Shown here in pieces: positions 17,701 through 23,979 of a DNA stretch of 32,459 nucleotides. Made by a program: the position numbers and the translations under genes. The stretch lies in contig JAPKBO010000014.1 of the NCBI GenBank assembly GCA_028823395.1, positions 1 to 32,459 of the forward strand, written 5' to 3'. The DNA comes from Planctomycetota bacterium (GTDB lineage Bacteria > Planctomycetota > UBA1135 > GCA-002686595). Positions within the stretch are counted from its first letter, which is position 1. The number at the start of each line of letters is the position of its first letter. Below the pieces are notes generated by a model. That model was not told the DNA's origin and searched no databases. It was given only the letters and a program-made list of their open reading frames with translations.

Positions 17701-18120
17701 ACTCCAGGCCGTACCCTCGCGGGTGTCGACTGCCGCACCTGCAGGCCATCCGACTGCTGCTTCGCTAGCTGTTGGATTGATGCAACTCATCCAGCGCGAG
17801 GTGCGCCCCACGACCGAACGCACACGCATCTCGCTCAGAGCGTAGTTGCCCGCCGCGCCATGCCCAGGCCCCTTGCCAGGTAGGGAGTCGTGGGAAAGGG
17901 TCTCCAGGCGCAGAGATCCCACAACATCCATATCCACCAGACACTCCACCCTGAAGCGCTGGAGCCCAGGCGCTGCGGTGACGAGGATCGAGCCATCCTC
18001 CAGCACCTGCGTAGCTCCGCCTGGCTCGGTCTGGACCGAATCAGGGGGCAGGACAATCCATTCTTGGGCGCTCACTGGAGCCAAGAGGAGCAGCCAAGGC
18101 AGGAGAGGGGACCACCGCAT
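14725..18120 (-). CDS. Secreted mosaic protein: squalene-cyclase-like repeats, nested sugar-binding-like domains, discoidin-like end
   Basis: 1131 residues. A Sec signal (MRWSPLLPWLLLLAPVSA, cut before QEW) exports it. Residues about 210-500 form an alpha/alpha-toroid of prenyltransferase/squalene-oxidase repeats, with QW-like motifs QQDLDGSWSGW and QQRANGSWGD, but no DxDD acid motif, so it is not a terpene cyclase. A galactose-binding-like sandwich starts near 605 (IWLRKELDL, ELTLNFGAG) and seems to resume near 845 (CTLYLNGTKAVELDW, LVPGTNLIAVHARN). Between these halves is an inserted beta domain (YRYIQFAWRKPANN, WTVVTRDLWADMG, ISLTAMDNGEADFDAFYL). Residues about 980-1131 look like an F5/8 type C (discoidin) domain. 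Start ATG 18120 lies 7 bases after a TATCAT box. It is the first gene of the operon leading to the kinase and sulfatases. It probably binds glycans or cell-wall material outside the cell; no catalytic site is recognised. Confidence 0.83.
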   Translation of the reverse strand: MRWSPLLPWLLLLAPVSAQEWIVLPPDSVQTEPGGATQVLEDGSILVTAAPGLQRFRVECLVDMDVVGSLRLETLSHDSLPGKGPGHGAAGNYALSEMRVRSVVGRTSRWMSCINPTASEAAVGWPAGAAVDTREGTAWSPGPGRGPQELVVQFEEALGRGRRTLVLDLEFHTGGTRSLGCFRISVSPNQNNSAKGEAAQWGKTQLAINAAIDKGVAYLLQQQDLDGSWSGWQSRYPTGATALVAYALLKSGVPKEHQAVRRALAYLAGRPPRYTYEAGTQLMAFLAADKVRWKDHAAGILDELLDWQIGDWGYPGGHGDPSSGHKDLSNTQYGALGLWAATEIGLDVPTPAWVRLAERVMLYQTSDGGFGYVPGGGATGSMSAAGVTVLSLCLPQLSKGKAFQHDVEVAQRSGLGWLDRNFSPTTNFGQGNSWFHYYMYGIERVGAFAEVDIFNGQNWYREGARQLLKQQRANGSWGDASGREHSTTSYCLLFLNRASAPKSGPGGGRSVVTYGDDNPEEDVSLRASGDSPVTFWVSSFGDKLFNKYVFEGEEEIGLRVKQVDYLTGGGVLLADSRQGGAEWSYSTKAPADGWAEPVFDMKGWKVGTGAFGPKDSPRLTVGTTWTSKEIWLRKELDLQPHQLTNPELTLNFGAGVDGVQSALVKLFDDEKEFVSHLSGGSGTALNVSEDASSGSHYLRVMPRQKYRVRIPGWGFPIRAKPGEGEYRYIQFAWRKPANNVMVQFAIDGAWGRSVRYFAGENQIAFNPAIEITSRAPERWTVVTRDLWADMGKDGFVTGISLTAMDNGEADFDAFYLAQSKSDFRRKKGILNEIPEWEAVNQRGPKPAELGACTLYLNGTKAVELDWETDGFETVLADEELKDLLVPGTNLIAVHARNSKSGRSLDLSLLASKLLATAKGNPEQAKRGKRYAARFSMPRPGEYDVWARVHVVDEATGMSVVADSKPLRLDIRSALDPKMLEYATDGLRNEMSGMVESVEASSFIAGWEPNRAVNNNQTRGWVSMDGDAAPEINIHLTRPVRADVLLLSHTRVIRADASRTALATRVEVTINDRGAPMIVTLRPGRLTKTPIHFGRPQKVRSLRVKIVGQTEGKDPTLTGVGFAEIELQLQAR

Positions 18121-18127
18121 TGGCCCA

Positions 18128-18133
18128 ATGATA
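18128..18133 (-). promoter_or_regulatory. Candidate -10 box of the six-gene operon
   Basis: Minus-strand TATCAT (5/6 match to TATAAT) ends seven bases before ATG 18120. No good -35 box is seen. If real, the first mRNA of the operon is leaderless or nearly so. It lies in the 69-base divergent gap shared with the pseudopilin-like gene. Confidence 0.35.
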
Positions 18134-18189
18134 GGGGTACTGACCTAGTTCAGTGGAGGGAATCTCAAGGCGCACACCCTCAAAACTCG

Positions 18190-18762
18190 ATGAAGGACAA
18201 GATTCCAGGCCCCCTCAGCCCCCATCTTATGCCGTCCAAAGCCACATCCCCAGACCAGCACGCCACGCCAATCATGCTATCCGCTGTGGTGCTGGCACTC
18301 TTGGCCGTGATGGCCTTGCCCCAACGTCCACAGGTCCGCTTCAGCGCACCCTCTCCAAGCACCCACCGCACACTTGAGATTTCCGCACAGGCTCTGCGGG
18401 AAGCCGTGAACCACTATCGCCGCGACCACGGAGAATGGCCCGGCTTGCCGCCCCATTCAGGGCTAGATCGCAAGCACTACTCCACCTGGCTCGTGCGCCA
18501 ACTTTGCATGGCCAGCAATGGCCATGGAGAGGTCGTCGATGCAGCCAAGCCCACCCATCCCTTCGGGCCCTACCTTGAGAGCGCCGGATTGATGAATCCC
18601 GTCAACGGCCGCTCCGACGTGTACTTGTTGGACGAAAACGAGTGCATGCCTTTTGCCGCAGATGGTCACAGCGCTTGGATCTTCGATCCGTGTAATGGAG
18701 AGCTGCACATGAATGCCATGGGTTGTATTGAGGCAACAGGGCAGCGCTACTTCGATATCTAG
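18190..18762 (+). CDS. GspG-like pseudopilin relative
   Basis: 190 residues from ATG 18190. Later in-frame starts at 18229 and about 18274 are possible. One hydrophobic segment (IMLSAVVLALLAVMAL, about residues 28-45) is followed by a soluble domain. The helix ISAQALREAVNHYRRDHGEWPG matches the region after the pilin anchor of GspG-type proteins. FGPYLESAGLMNPVNG and AWIFDPCNGELHMNA match the C-terminal GspG pattern of planctomycete pseudopilins. The class III prepilin leader (G-F-T-L-x-E) is missing, so PilD-type processing is doubtful. It diverges from the large secreted-protein gene and is followed by a second pilin-like gene after 26 bases. Probably an inner-membrane-anchored part of a minor secretion or pilus assembly. 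No ribosome site is clear. Confidence 0.68.
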   Translation: MKDKIPGPLSPHLMPSKATSPDQHATPIMLSAVVLALLAVMALPQRPQVRFSAPSPSTHRTLEISAQALREAVNHYRRDHGEWPGLPPHSGLDRKHYSTWLVRQLCMASNGHGEVVDAAKPTHPFGPYLESAGLMNPVNGRSDVYLLDENECMPFAADGHSAWIFDPCNGELHMNAMGCIEATGQRYFDI

Positions 18763-18788
18763 TCCACCCGACCACACCAACAACCATC

Positions 18789-19247
18789 GTGAATAACTCC
18801 AAGCCTCGCTCAACCTTCTCGCTCATGCACCTGATACTGGTACTGAGCACAATTTCCATTCTCTCTTGCGCGGCGATACTGCGCTGGTTCGGTCGAGCGG
18901 AGATCACGCTGGATAGCGCCGTGAGCTTGTTGGCCGAGGACCTTCGCCATGTACAAGGAAGAGCTGCGTTTGAGAATGCCGAACTACAGGTGGTTTTCTT
19001 CGAGGATGGGGGTGGCTACGAGGTCCTGAACGTCAGCGGCCAGTCAATTCCAGGGCCCATTGGCACGCCTTCCTACCTGCGGCGCTACGACGCGGATGCG
19101 GTGTTCGCAGGAGTGAAGATTGAAGCACTGGACCTGGGTGGCGTACGGCGTATCCGCTACACGCCTTCGGGCCCGGTCCCCCAAAAGGGGACTATCCACG
19201 TCACATTCGGAAGTGAGCAGCGCTCACTGGAATTGGCTGAAAGGTAG
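18789..19247 (+). CDS. GspH/FimT-like minor pseudopilin
   Basis: 152 residues from GTG 18789. The N terminus STFSLMHLILVLSTISIL is a degenerate prepilin segment. In a standard type IV pilin/pseudopilin it would read G-F-T-L-x-E-L; here Gly(-1) and Glu5 appear as Thr and His. A helix follows (DSAVSLLAEDLRHVQGRAAFENA), very like the FimT/GspH alpha-1C region, and then a beta-rich C-terminal domain (ELQVVFFEDGGGYEV, VRRIRYTPSGPVPQKGTIHV) typical of GspH. It sits 26 bases after the GspG-like gene. No other secretion genes (ATPase, secretin, GspF) are nearby, so the partners must lie elsewhere. The call rests on architecture; function is inferred. Confidence 0.7.
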   Translation: MNNSKPRSTFSLMHLILVLSTISILSCAAILRWFGRAEITLDSAVSLLAEDLRHVQGRAAFENAELQVVFFEDGGGYEVLNVSGQSIPGPIGTPSYLRRYDADAVFAGVKIEALDLGGVRRIRYTPSGPVPQKGTIHVTFGSEQRSLELAER

Positions 19248-19260
19248 GCCCAGCGGGTCG

Positions 19261-19276
19261 TAATCCCACAGGATTA
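19261..19276. repeat. Short inverted repeat in a convergent gap
   Basis: TAATCC-CACA-GGATTA is a perfect six-base stem with a four-base loop, in the 71-base gap between two convergent genes. It lacks a T tract, so it is at best a weak terminator. The rest of the gap shows nothing else. Confidence 0.3.
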
Positions 19277-19318
19277 GAATCACGCCGTTCAGAACCAAAA
19301 TTGGAAGGGACGAGAGAT

Positions 19319-19867
19319 TCAGTCGGCCGGCAATTCGTAACTTGGGACGGATGAGTCGATTTCCTCACTCCATGCCAACAAGCCGCCGCGCATCCCAAAG
19401 ACGTTGGTGAACTGGTGTCCGACAAAGTAGCTAGCTACCTGTAAGGCCCGCTCGCCGTCCCGACAGACAAATACGAGAGGGCGCTCCTTGGGCAAACTCA
19501 TGTACTTCTCAGAGTTATCAAAATCTAGATACTCCGCCTCCGGTATACATGACAGCTCTCGTTCCTCGGGCGGCCGACAGTCGATGAAGGAGAACTCCTC
19601 TCCTTTCTCAAGCCACTGTTTGACCACCTGCGGCTCCAACTGAATTTTCCCGTCCAACTCTTCCGCCTGCAGAATTGTCTGCACGACCTCATTCACGTCG
19701 AGAATGTTGTGGTCCGCCGCCACCTTGGCCAAGGTCTCATGGGGCTGGAACGCACATGCTGAACAGCCTCCAATGTGGTAGCGCTGAAAGAGAGCGCGCT
19801 GGGCTGCGGGCGCTGCCTCAAGGATTGCTTCCATTGTCATAGAAGGGTCAATTCTCATTTTGATCAC
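19319..19867 (-). CDS. Redox-disulfide (DUF1858-like) domain fused to rhodanese
   Basis: 182 residues from GTG 19867, or 179 from ATG 19858. Residues about 5-70 resemble the DUF1858 domain linked with hybrid-cluster proteins: ALFQRYHIGGCSACAF holds a CxxC pair (C35, C38), followed by HETLAKVAADHNI. Residues about 75-180 are a rhodanese domain: FSFIDCRPPEE, then LVFVCRDGERALQVASYF with the active-site Cys135, then FGMRGGLLAWSEEID. Rhodaneses carry persulfide sulfur on this cysteine. The CxxC could pass electrons or sulfur to it. Cytoplasmic, without a signal. It is monocistronic, divergent from the esterase gene and convergent with the pseudopilin genes. Its partner protein is unknown. Confidence 0.86.
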   Translation of the reverse strand: MIKMRIDPSMTMEAILEAAPAAQRALFQRYHIGGCSACAFQPHETLAKVAADHNILDVNEVVQTILQAEELDGKIQLEPQVVKQWLEKGEEFSFIDCRPPEERELSCIPEAEYLDFDNSEKYMSLPKERPLVFVCRDGERALQVASYFVGHQFTNVFGMRGGLLAWSEEIDSSVPSYELPAD

Positions 19868-19935
19868 TATTTGGGGGCTGCCGTGGGCGGACGGGAGAGT
19901 TGGAATACTTAGGATAACCTAGGAATGTAGGATCT

Positions 19936-21234
19936 GTGCACTTGCTCATGCTCTCACGACTCATTGCTTCTCTCTCCGGTCTGCTCCTGACCGCCCCCAT
20001 CGCCTTGGCGTGCTCGGGAGATTTTACCGTAGATCTTGGCCGAGGGCCGGTCACAGTTCACGTTCCGGACATCTATCAGGCCGGCACGGCAGCCCCCTTG
20101 ATCGTTCTCCTGCATGGCTACTCTGGAAGTGGGGCTTGGCAGGAGTTCTACATGGGCTTCCGGCCGTACCAAGAGGAATACGGGTTCATCTTTACCTACC
20201 CGGATGGCCTGACCAACAGTGCCGGCTATCGCTACTGGAACGGAACGGATGCCTGCTGCGATTTCGACAACAGTGGCGTGGACGATGCGGCTTACCTGGA
20301 AGAACTTGTGAATGCCATCCGGCAGCAGGTCGACATTGACCCGCGCCGTATTCACTTTGTGGGGCACTCCAACGGCGGCTTCATGGCCTATCGCATGGCT
20401 TGCGAGCACGCGGATTGGGTTGCTTCAGTCGCCGGCCTAGCCGGTGCAACGTTCAAGAATCGCGTCATGTGCGCCCCCAGTGAGCCCGTTCACGTGCTCC
20501 AGATCCACGGCACCAACGATTCGACTATTAGCTACAACGGCGGCTGGATTTCCGGGGTGCCCTATCCGGGCGCCTTGGAGAGCGTGCTCAAGTGGGCTGC
20601 CTACGACGGTTGCGATCCCGTGCCAGACAATTCGTCTCCCAACATCAACCTGGATACATCGGTCCCGGGCAAAGAGACCGTAGTCACGCGCTATGAGAGT
20701 TCCTGTTGGCCCACGGGCGCGGCAGAGTTGTGGGCTATTCAGGGCGGAGGCCATGTGCCCTCGCTCACAAACCAATTCCCAACCAAAGTGATCAAGTGGC
20801 TCTACCGCCACCCTAAGGCTGGAGTCACGGCAACACGCTACTGCAGCCCCGCGGCGACCAACTCAAGCGGTCAGTCGGGCTGGTTGGACGCGAGCGGAAG
20901 CGATGCTATTCAGCACAACAACTTCTCCTTGACGGCCTCTAACCTGCCCATCAATCAGTTCGGGTACTTCATGTGCTCTTTGGATCCAGGATTCGTCGCC
21001 AACCCCGGAGGGTCGGCAGGAAACCTGTGCCTGGGTGGCACCGTCCTCCGCCTCACTTCACTACTTGGAAGCACAGGTACGGGCGGCACCATAACCGGCA
21101 AACTGAAACTCAATTCGCTGCCTGGGCCACCCCCCAATGCCGTCGTGACCGGAGACACCTGGTACTTCCAGGCTTGGTTCCGGGACAAGACGACGTCCAA
21201 TTTCACCGACGCCCTGTCAGTACTGTTTCGCTAG
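19936..21234 (+). CDS. Secreted PHB-depolymerase/feruloyl-esterase-like hydrolase with C-terminal add-on domain
   Basis: 432 residues from GTG 19936; ATG 19948 would give 428. The signal peptide ends near ALACSGD. The hydrolase domain (about 28-295) has the LpqC/PHB depolymerase layout: LIVLLHGYSGSG (oxyanion loop), FTYPDGL, the double cysteine ACCDFDNSGVDD, GHSNGGF with Ser145, IHGTNDSTISY with Asp195 and GGHVPSL with His273, a complete triad. Residues about 302-432 (RYCSPAATNSSGQSG, LPINQFGYFMCSLDPGF, NLCLGG, DTWYFQAWFRD, SNFTDALSVLF) form a beta-rich module that I recall at the ends of many exported planctomycete proteins. It would cleave polyesters or esterified aromatic groups outside the cell. 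Single gene, divergent from the rhodanese gene. Confidence 0.88.
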   Translation: MHLLMLSRLIASLSGLLLTAPIALACSGDFTVDLGRGPVTVHVPDIYQAGTAAPLIVLLHGYSGSGAWQEFYMGFRPYQEEYGFIFTYPDGLTNSAGYRYWNGTDACCDFDNSGVDDAAYLEELVNAIRQQVDIDPRRIHFVGHSNGGFMAYRMACEHADWVASVAGLAGATFKNRVMCAPSEPVHVLQIHGTNDSTISYNGGWISGVPYPGALESVLKWAAYDGCDPVPDNSSPNINLDTSVPGKETVVTRYESSCWPTGAAELWAIQGGGHVPSLTNQFPTKVIKWLYRHPKAGVTATRYCSPAATNSSGQSGWLDASGSDAIQHNNFSLTASNLPINQFGYFMCSLDPGFVANPGGSAGNLCLGGTVLRLTSLLGSTGTGGTITGKLKLNSLPGPPPNAVVTGDTWYFQAWFRDKTTSNFTDALSVLFR

Positions 21235-21245
21235 GCAAGCGAAAC

Positions 21246-23972
21246 TCAAAAGCGATAGGCGTCGTCGGTAGGCCGCAGGGGGCGATGCATATGTAGGGGC
21301 CGCCGTAATCCACCGGGACCTGGCGCGGGGCGGGTGCCTTCCTTCCACTGCTCGTAGATCTCCCGCGAAAGGGAGGTGTCTACACTGATGTCGCCGTAGC
21401 GATCGCCGTCTTGAGCCAGCTTGATGTTCACCTTCTGGTGCCAACAGTGCATGCCGCTAGCGGGGTCGGGCTGAACGGGGAATGTCATGTTCTGATTGAC
21501 TCCCGTCTCCTTCCAGAAAACACGCTTGCTGTCGGGATCACTGGAATCGAACGGTCGCGCACCCTGCTTCGCTCGGAAGAGGAACTTCGAACCCGTGCGC
21601 TCAATGTCCACCAGGGAGCTCGCGCCAACGGCTCCCGATCCTGAAAACATGCGCCAGCGCCCCACGTGATGGGAGCACGCCACGACGCCCGGATGCATTC
21701 CCTCCGTGACCCACACCCTCGGTATGAAGTATCCGATCTGAGTGTGAACTCGCACCAGATCACCTGTCTTCAAACCGAATTGGTCCGCGTCCAACGGGTT
21801 GACCCACAGGGGATTGGTGTGGGAGATTTCCTGTAGCCACTTGGCATTGGCCGAGCGTGTGTGGATCAAGGTTGGCAGACGGAAGGTGGGCAAGAGAGCA
21901 CGATCGCCAGCAGCGAGATCCATCGCGCTCCAATGCACCTGGCTACGTTGGTATGTGGGCAACACTCCGTCGTCAAAACCCCACTCTCCCATCACCGGTG
22001 CGTAAATCTCGATGCGCTTGCTGAGCGTCGGAAAGCCGGCGCGGAAGTCACCAGGAGCGACCTCGATTCCCGAACCGTCCTTGGCCTCGGTTGCATAACG
22101 TTCACGCCCAGCGTACGGCACCTCAAATGCACCGTGCCGCCGCATGTACTCGAGAGGTGTCTGATCCTCTTTCGCGGCTGCTTCTGGGAGGCCCGGGACG
22201 TTGCCGAACACATCCGACCAGTATTCGTCCATCGTCGCGGGTTCGCCTGGGCGGTCCGGAGATTCAAAGTACTTGGCGATGCCCAAGGAACCGTCGGGAT
22301 CGATCGCGTGTGTGAGGGCAATCCAAAATTCGGCCTCTTCCCAGACTTCGCCCGGATTGAAACCCAAGGTTGTCTGAGGGTCAGCCCCTTCAAGACGTGC
22401 GTACTCCCGCTTCACCGGCTGGCGAAAGCCGATCCACGTTGCCGCGTGAGTCTCTTGACTCATCACGTCGTGGCGCTCAGGGGCGAGGCCCATGGGCAGC
22501 ACGTAGTCCGCCCATTGCGCCGTCTCGTTCCAGGTGGGCGTGAGCGCCACGTGGCAGCCGATACGGGAGGCGTGCTCGAACATCTCGATCCACGAACACC
22601 CGTCGGGGTTAGTCCAGACCGGGTTGTAGACGCGTGTGAAATAGACGTCGACTTTAGAGTTCTGTTCCCGCAAGAGGTGCGGCAGAAGGAAGCTCATCTC
22701 GTAGTGAGCCAAGGGCCATTCCTTGGGCCACAGCTTCTCGTTCCAACGCGAGTGAGGCGGCGGAGCCATACTTGGCTTGGGCACGAATTTGTCCCAGGAG
22801 TTGGGATTCAAACCGCCCTTCGTACCCACCGAGCCCGTCAGGCTGTGCAGAAGCATCAACGCCCGTGCCACCTGCCAACCGCCGAGGTTGCCCGCCGCCG
22901 TGCTTCGCCACAGATGGCTGGTGAATGCGCTGCCCGCTTCAAAGATACGGTCCGCGAGGTATTCGACGGTGCCCTCTTCGATCTGGCACTCGGCTATCGC
23001 GTAGGCGGGGGTGAACTTGACGTATTCCTCTGCCAGGAGCTCGAGATAGCGATCCAGCGTCTTGGGGCCGCTGGGGTCCTTGGCGGTGAGATAGTCCTGC
23101 CAGTTGGTCCAGCGCTCCATGAACTCCTTGTCCACGCGACCCGATGTCAGCAATAGACGCGCGACCGCCAGCAACATAGCGGCTTCACTCCCAGGCCAGG
23201 GCGAGATCCACCGATCAGCATGGGTGCTGGTGTTCGACAGCCGGGTGTCGACTACGGCTATGCGAGCGCCCCCATTCTTGGCTTCGATAATGCGCTGGGC
23301 ATGGGGGTTGAAGTAGTGGCCCGTCTCCAAGTGAGCGGAGATGAGCAGAATGAACTTCGCGTTCGCGTAGTCGGGGGATGGGCGGTCTGCCCCGAAAGAC
23401 AGGGAGTACCCCAATCGCGCGGAGGCACTGCAGACGTTGGTGTGGGAGTTGTGGGCGTCGACACCCCAAGCTTGCAACATCCGCATCACGAAGTGGTCCT
23501 CACCCGGTCGGCCGACGTGGTACATGATCTCGTCGTGGCGTTCCTCACGAAGGGCCTTCCCAATGCGCGCGCCGATGTCGGCCACGGCCTCTTCCCAGGA
23601 AACCTCCTCCCACTCGCCCCCACCGCGCGGACCTTTGCGCTTCATGGGTTTGAGGATGCGCTCACTGTCATTGACTTGATTGATCGTCGCCGGACCTTTG
23701 GCGCAAAGGCGTCCACGAGATCCCGGGTGGAGTGGGTTGCCTTCGAACTTGGCAATCTCACCTGACGACTTGTCTACAAATGCGAGGAGGCCGCAACCCG
23801 ATTCACAGTTGAAGCAGATCGTGGGAATGCAGCGATAGTGGTTTTCCTTGCGCTCCGGCCAGGCCTCAGCGTCGTATTCAACCCAATCGTCCCACTGCTC
23901 AGGTTCTGGGCCAATGGCCAGCTCCCAAGGGGAGGTGCGTCCGGCATGGGATTCGTCGGGTGATTGGCTCAT
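21246..23972 (-). CDS. Molybdopterin oxidoreductase, catalytic subunit (DMSO reductase superfamily)
   Basis: 908 residues. An N-terminal [4Fe-4S] site is formed by CFNCESGC (C53, C56, C60) and C90 in GRLCAKG. Bis-MGD-binding regions follow: WEEVSWEEAVADIG, IMYHVGRPGEDH, FILLISAHLETGHYFNPHAQRI, DRWISPWPGSEAAMLLAVARLL, VYFTRVYNPVWTNPDG and the C-terminal molydopterin-dinucleotide domain (NPLWVNPLDADQFGLKTGDLV). Cys181 in THTNVCSASARLG is the probable Mo ligand. There is no twin-arginine signal: the first 45 residues are acidic and polar, and ATG 23972 is only 7 bases after the upstream stop. It is therefore probably cytoplasmic, unlike most relatives with an NrfD partner. The next gene upstream encodes its iron-sulfur/membrane partner. 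The substrate is unknown; sulfur or nitrogen oxyanions and similar compounds are family norms. Confidence 0.9.
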   Translation of the reverse strand: MSQSPDESHAGRTSPWELAIGPEPEQWDDWVEYDAEAWPERKENHYRCIPTICFNCESGCGLLAFVDKSSGEIAKFEGNPLHPGSRGRLCAKGPATINQVNDSERILKPMKRKGPRGGGEWEEVSWEEAVADIGARIGKALREERHDEIMYHVGRPGEDHFVMRMLQAWGVDAHNSHTNVCSASARLGYSLSFGADRPSPDYANAKFILLISAHLETGHYFNPHAQRIIEAKNGGARIAVVDTRLSNTSTHADRWISPWPGSEAAMLLAVARLLLTSGRVDKEFMERWTNWQDYLTAKDPSGPKTLDRYLELLAEEYVKFTPAYAIAECQIEEGTVEYLADRIFEAGSAFTSHLWRSTAAGNLGGWQVARALMLLHSLTGSVGTKGGLNPNSWDKFVPKPSMAPPPHSRWNEKLWPKEWPLAHYEMSFLLPHLLREQNSKVDVYFTRVYNPVWTNPDGCSWIEMFEHASRIGCHVALTPTWNETAQWADYVLPMGLAPERHDVMSQETHAATWIGFRQPVKREYARLEGADPQTTLGFNPGEVWEEAEFWIALTHAIDPDGSLGIAKYFESPDRPGEPATMDEYWSDVFGNVPGLPEAAAKEDQTPLEYMRRHGAFEVPYAGRERYATEAKDGSGIEVAPGDFRAGFPTLSKRIEIYAPVMGEWGFDDGVLPTYQRSQVHWSAMDLAAGDRALLPTFRLPTLIHTRSANAKWLQEISHTNPLWVNPLDADQFGLKTGDLVRVHTQIGYFIPRVWVTEGMHPGVVACSHHVGRWRMFSGSGAVGASSLVDIERTGSKFLFRAKQGARPFDSSDPDSKRVFWKETGVNQNMTFPVQPDPASGMHCWHQKVNIKLAQDGDRYGDISVDTSLSREIYEQWKEGTRPAPGPGGLRRPLHMHRPLRPTDDAYRF

Positions 23973-23979
23973 GGTTCGA

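Noticed and set aside
14725-18120. Squalene-hopene or terpene cyclase
   Set aside because: The QW-like repeats are there, but the catalytic DxDD motif is not. The protein is secreted and has lectin-like domains, so only the fold is shared.
19240-19320. Possible tRNA remnant in the gap after the GspH-like gene (reverse frame reads RRDSNPVGLRPAG, a phrase seen in spurious translations of tRNA genes)
   Set aside because: No cloverleaf can be formed: the candidate anticodon stem around GTCGTAA pairs only three of five positions and no T-arm with TTCRA in a paired stem is present.
21235-21245. Bidirectional terminator between esterase and molybdoenzyme genes
   Set aside because: Only 11 bases separate the stops, and I see no stable stem-loop with a T tract on either strand.
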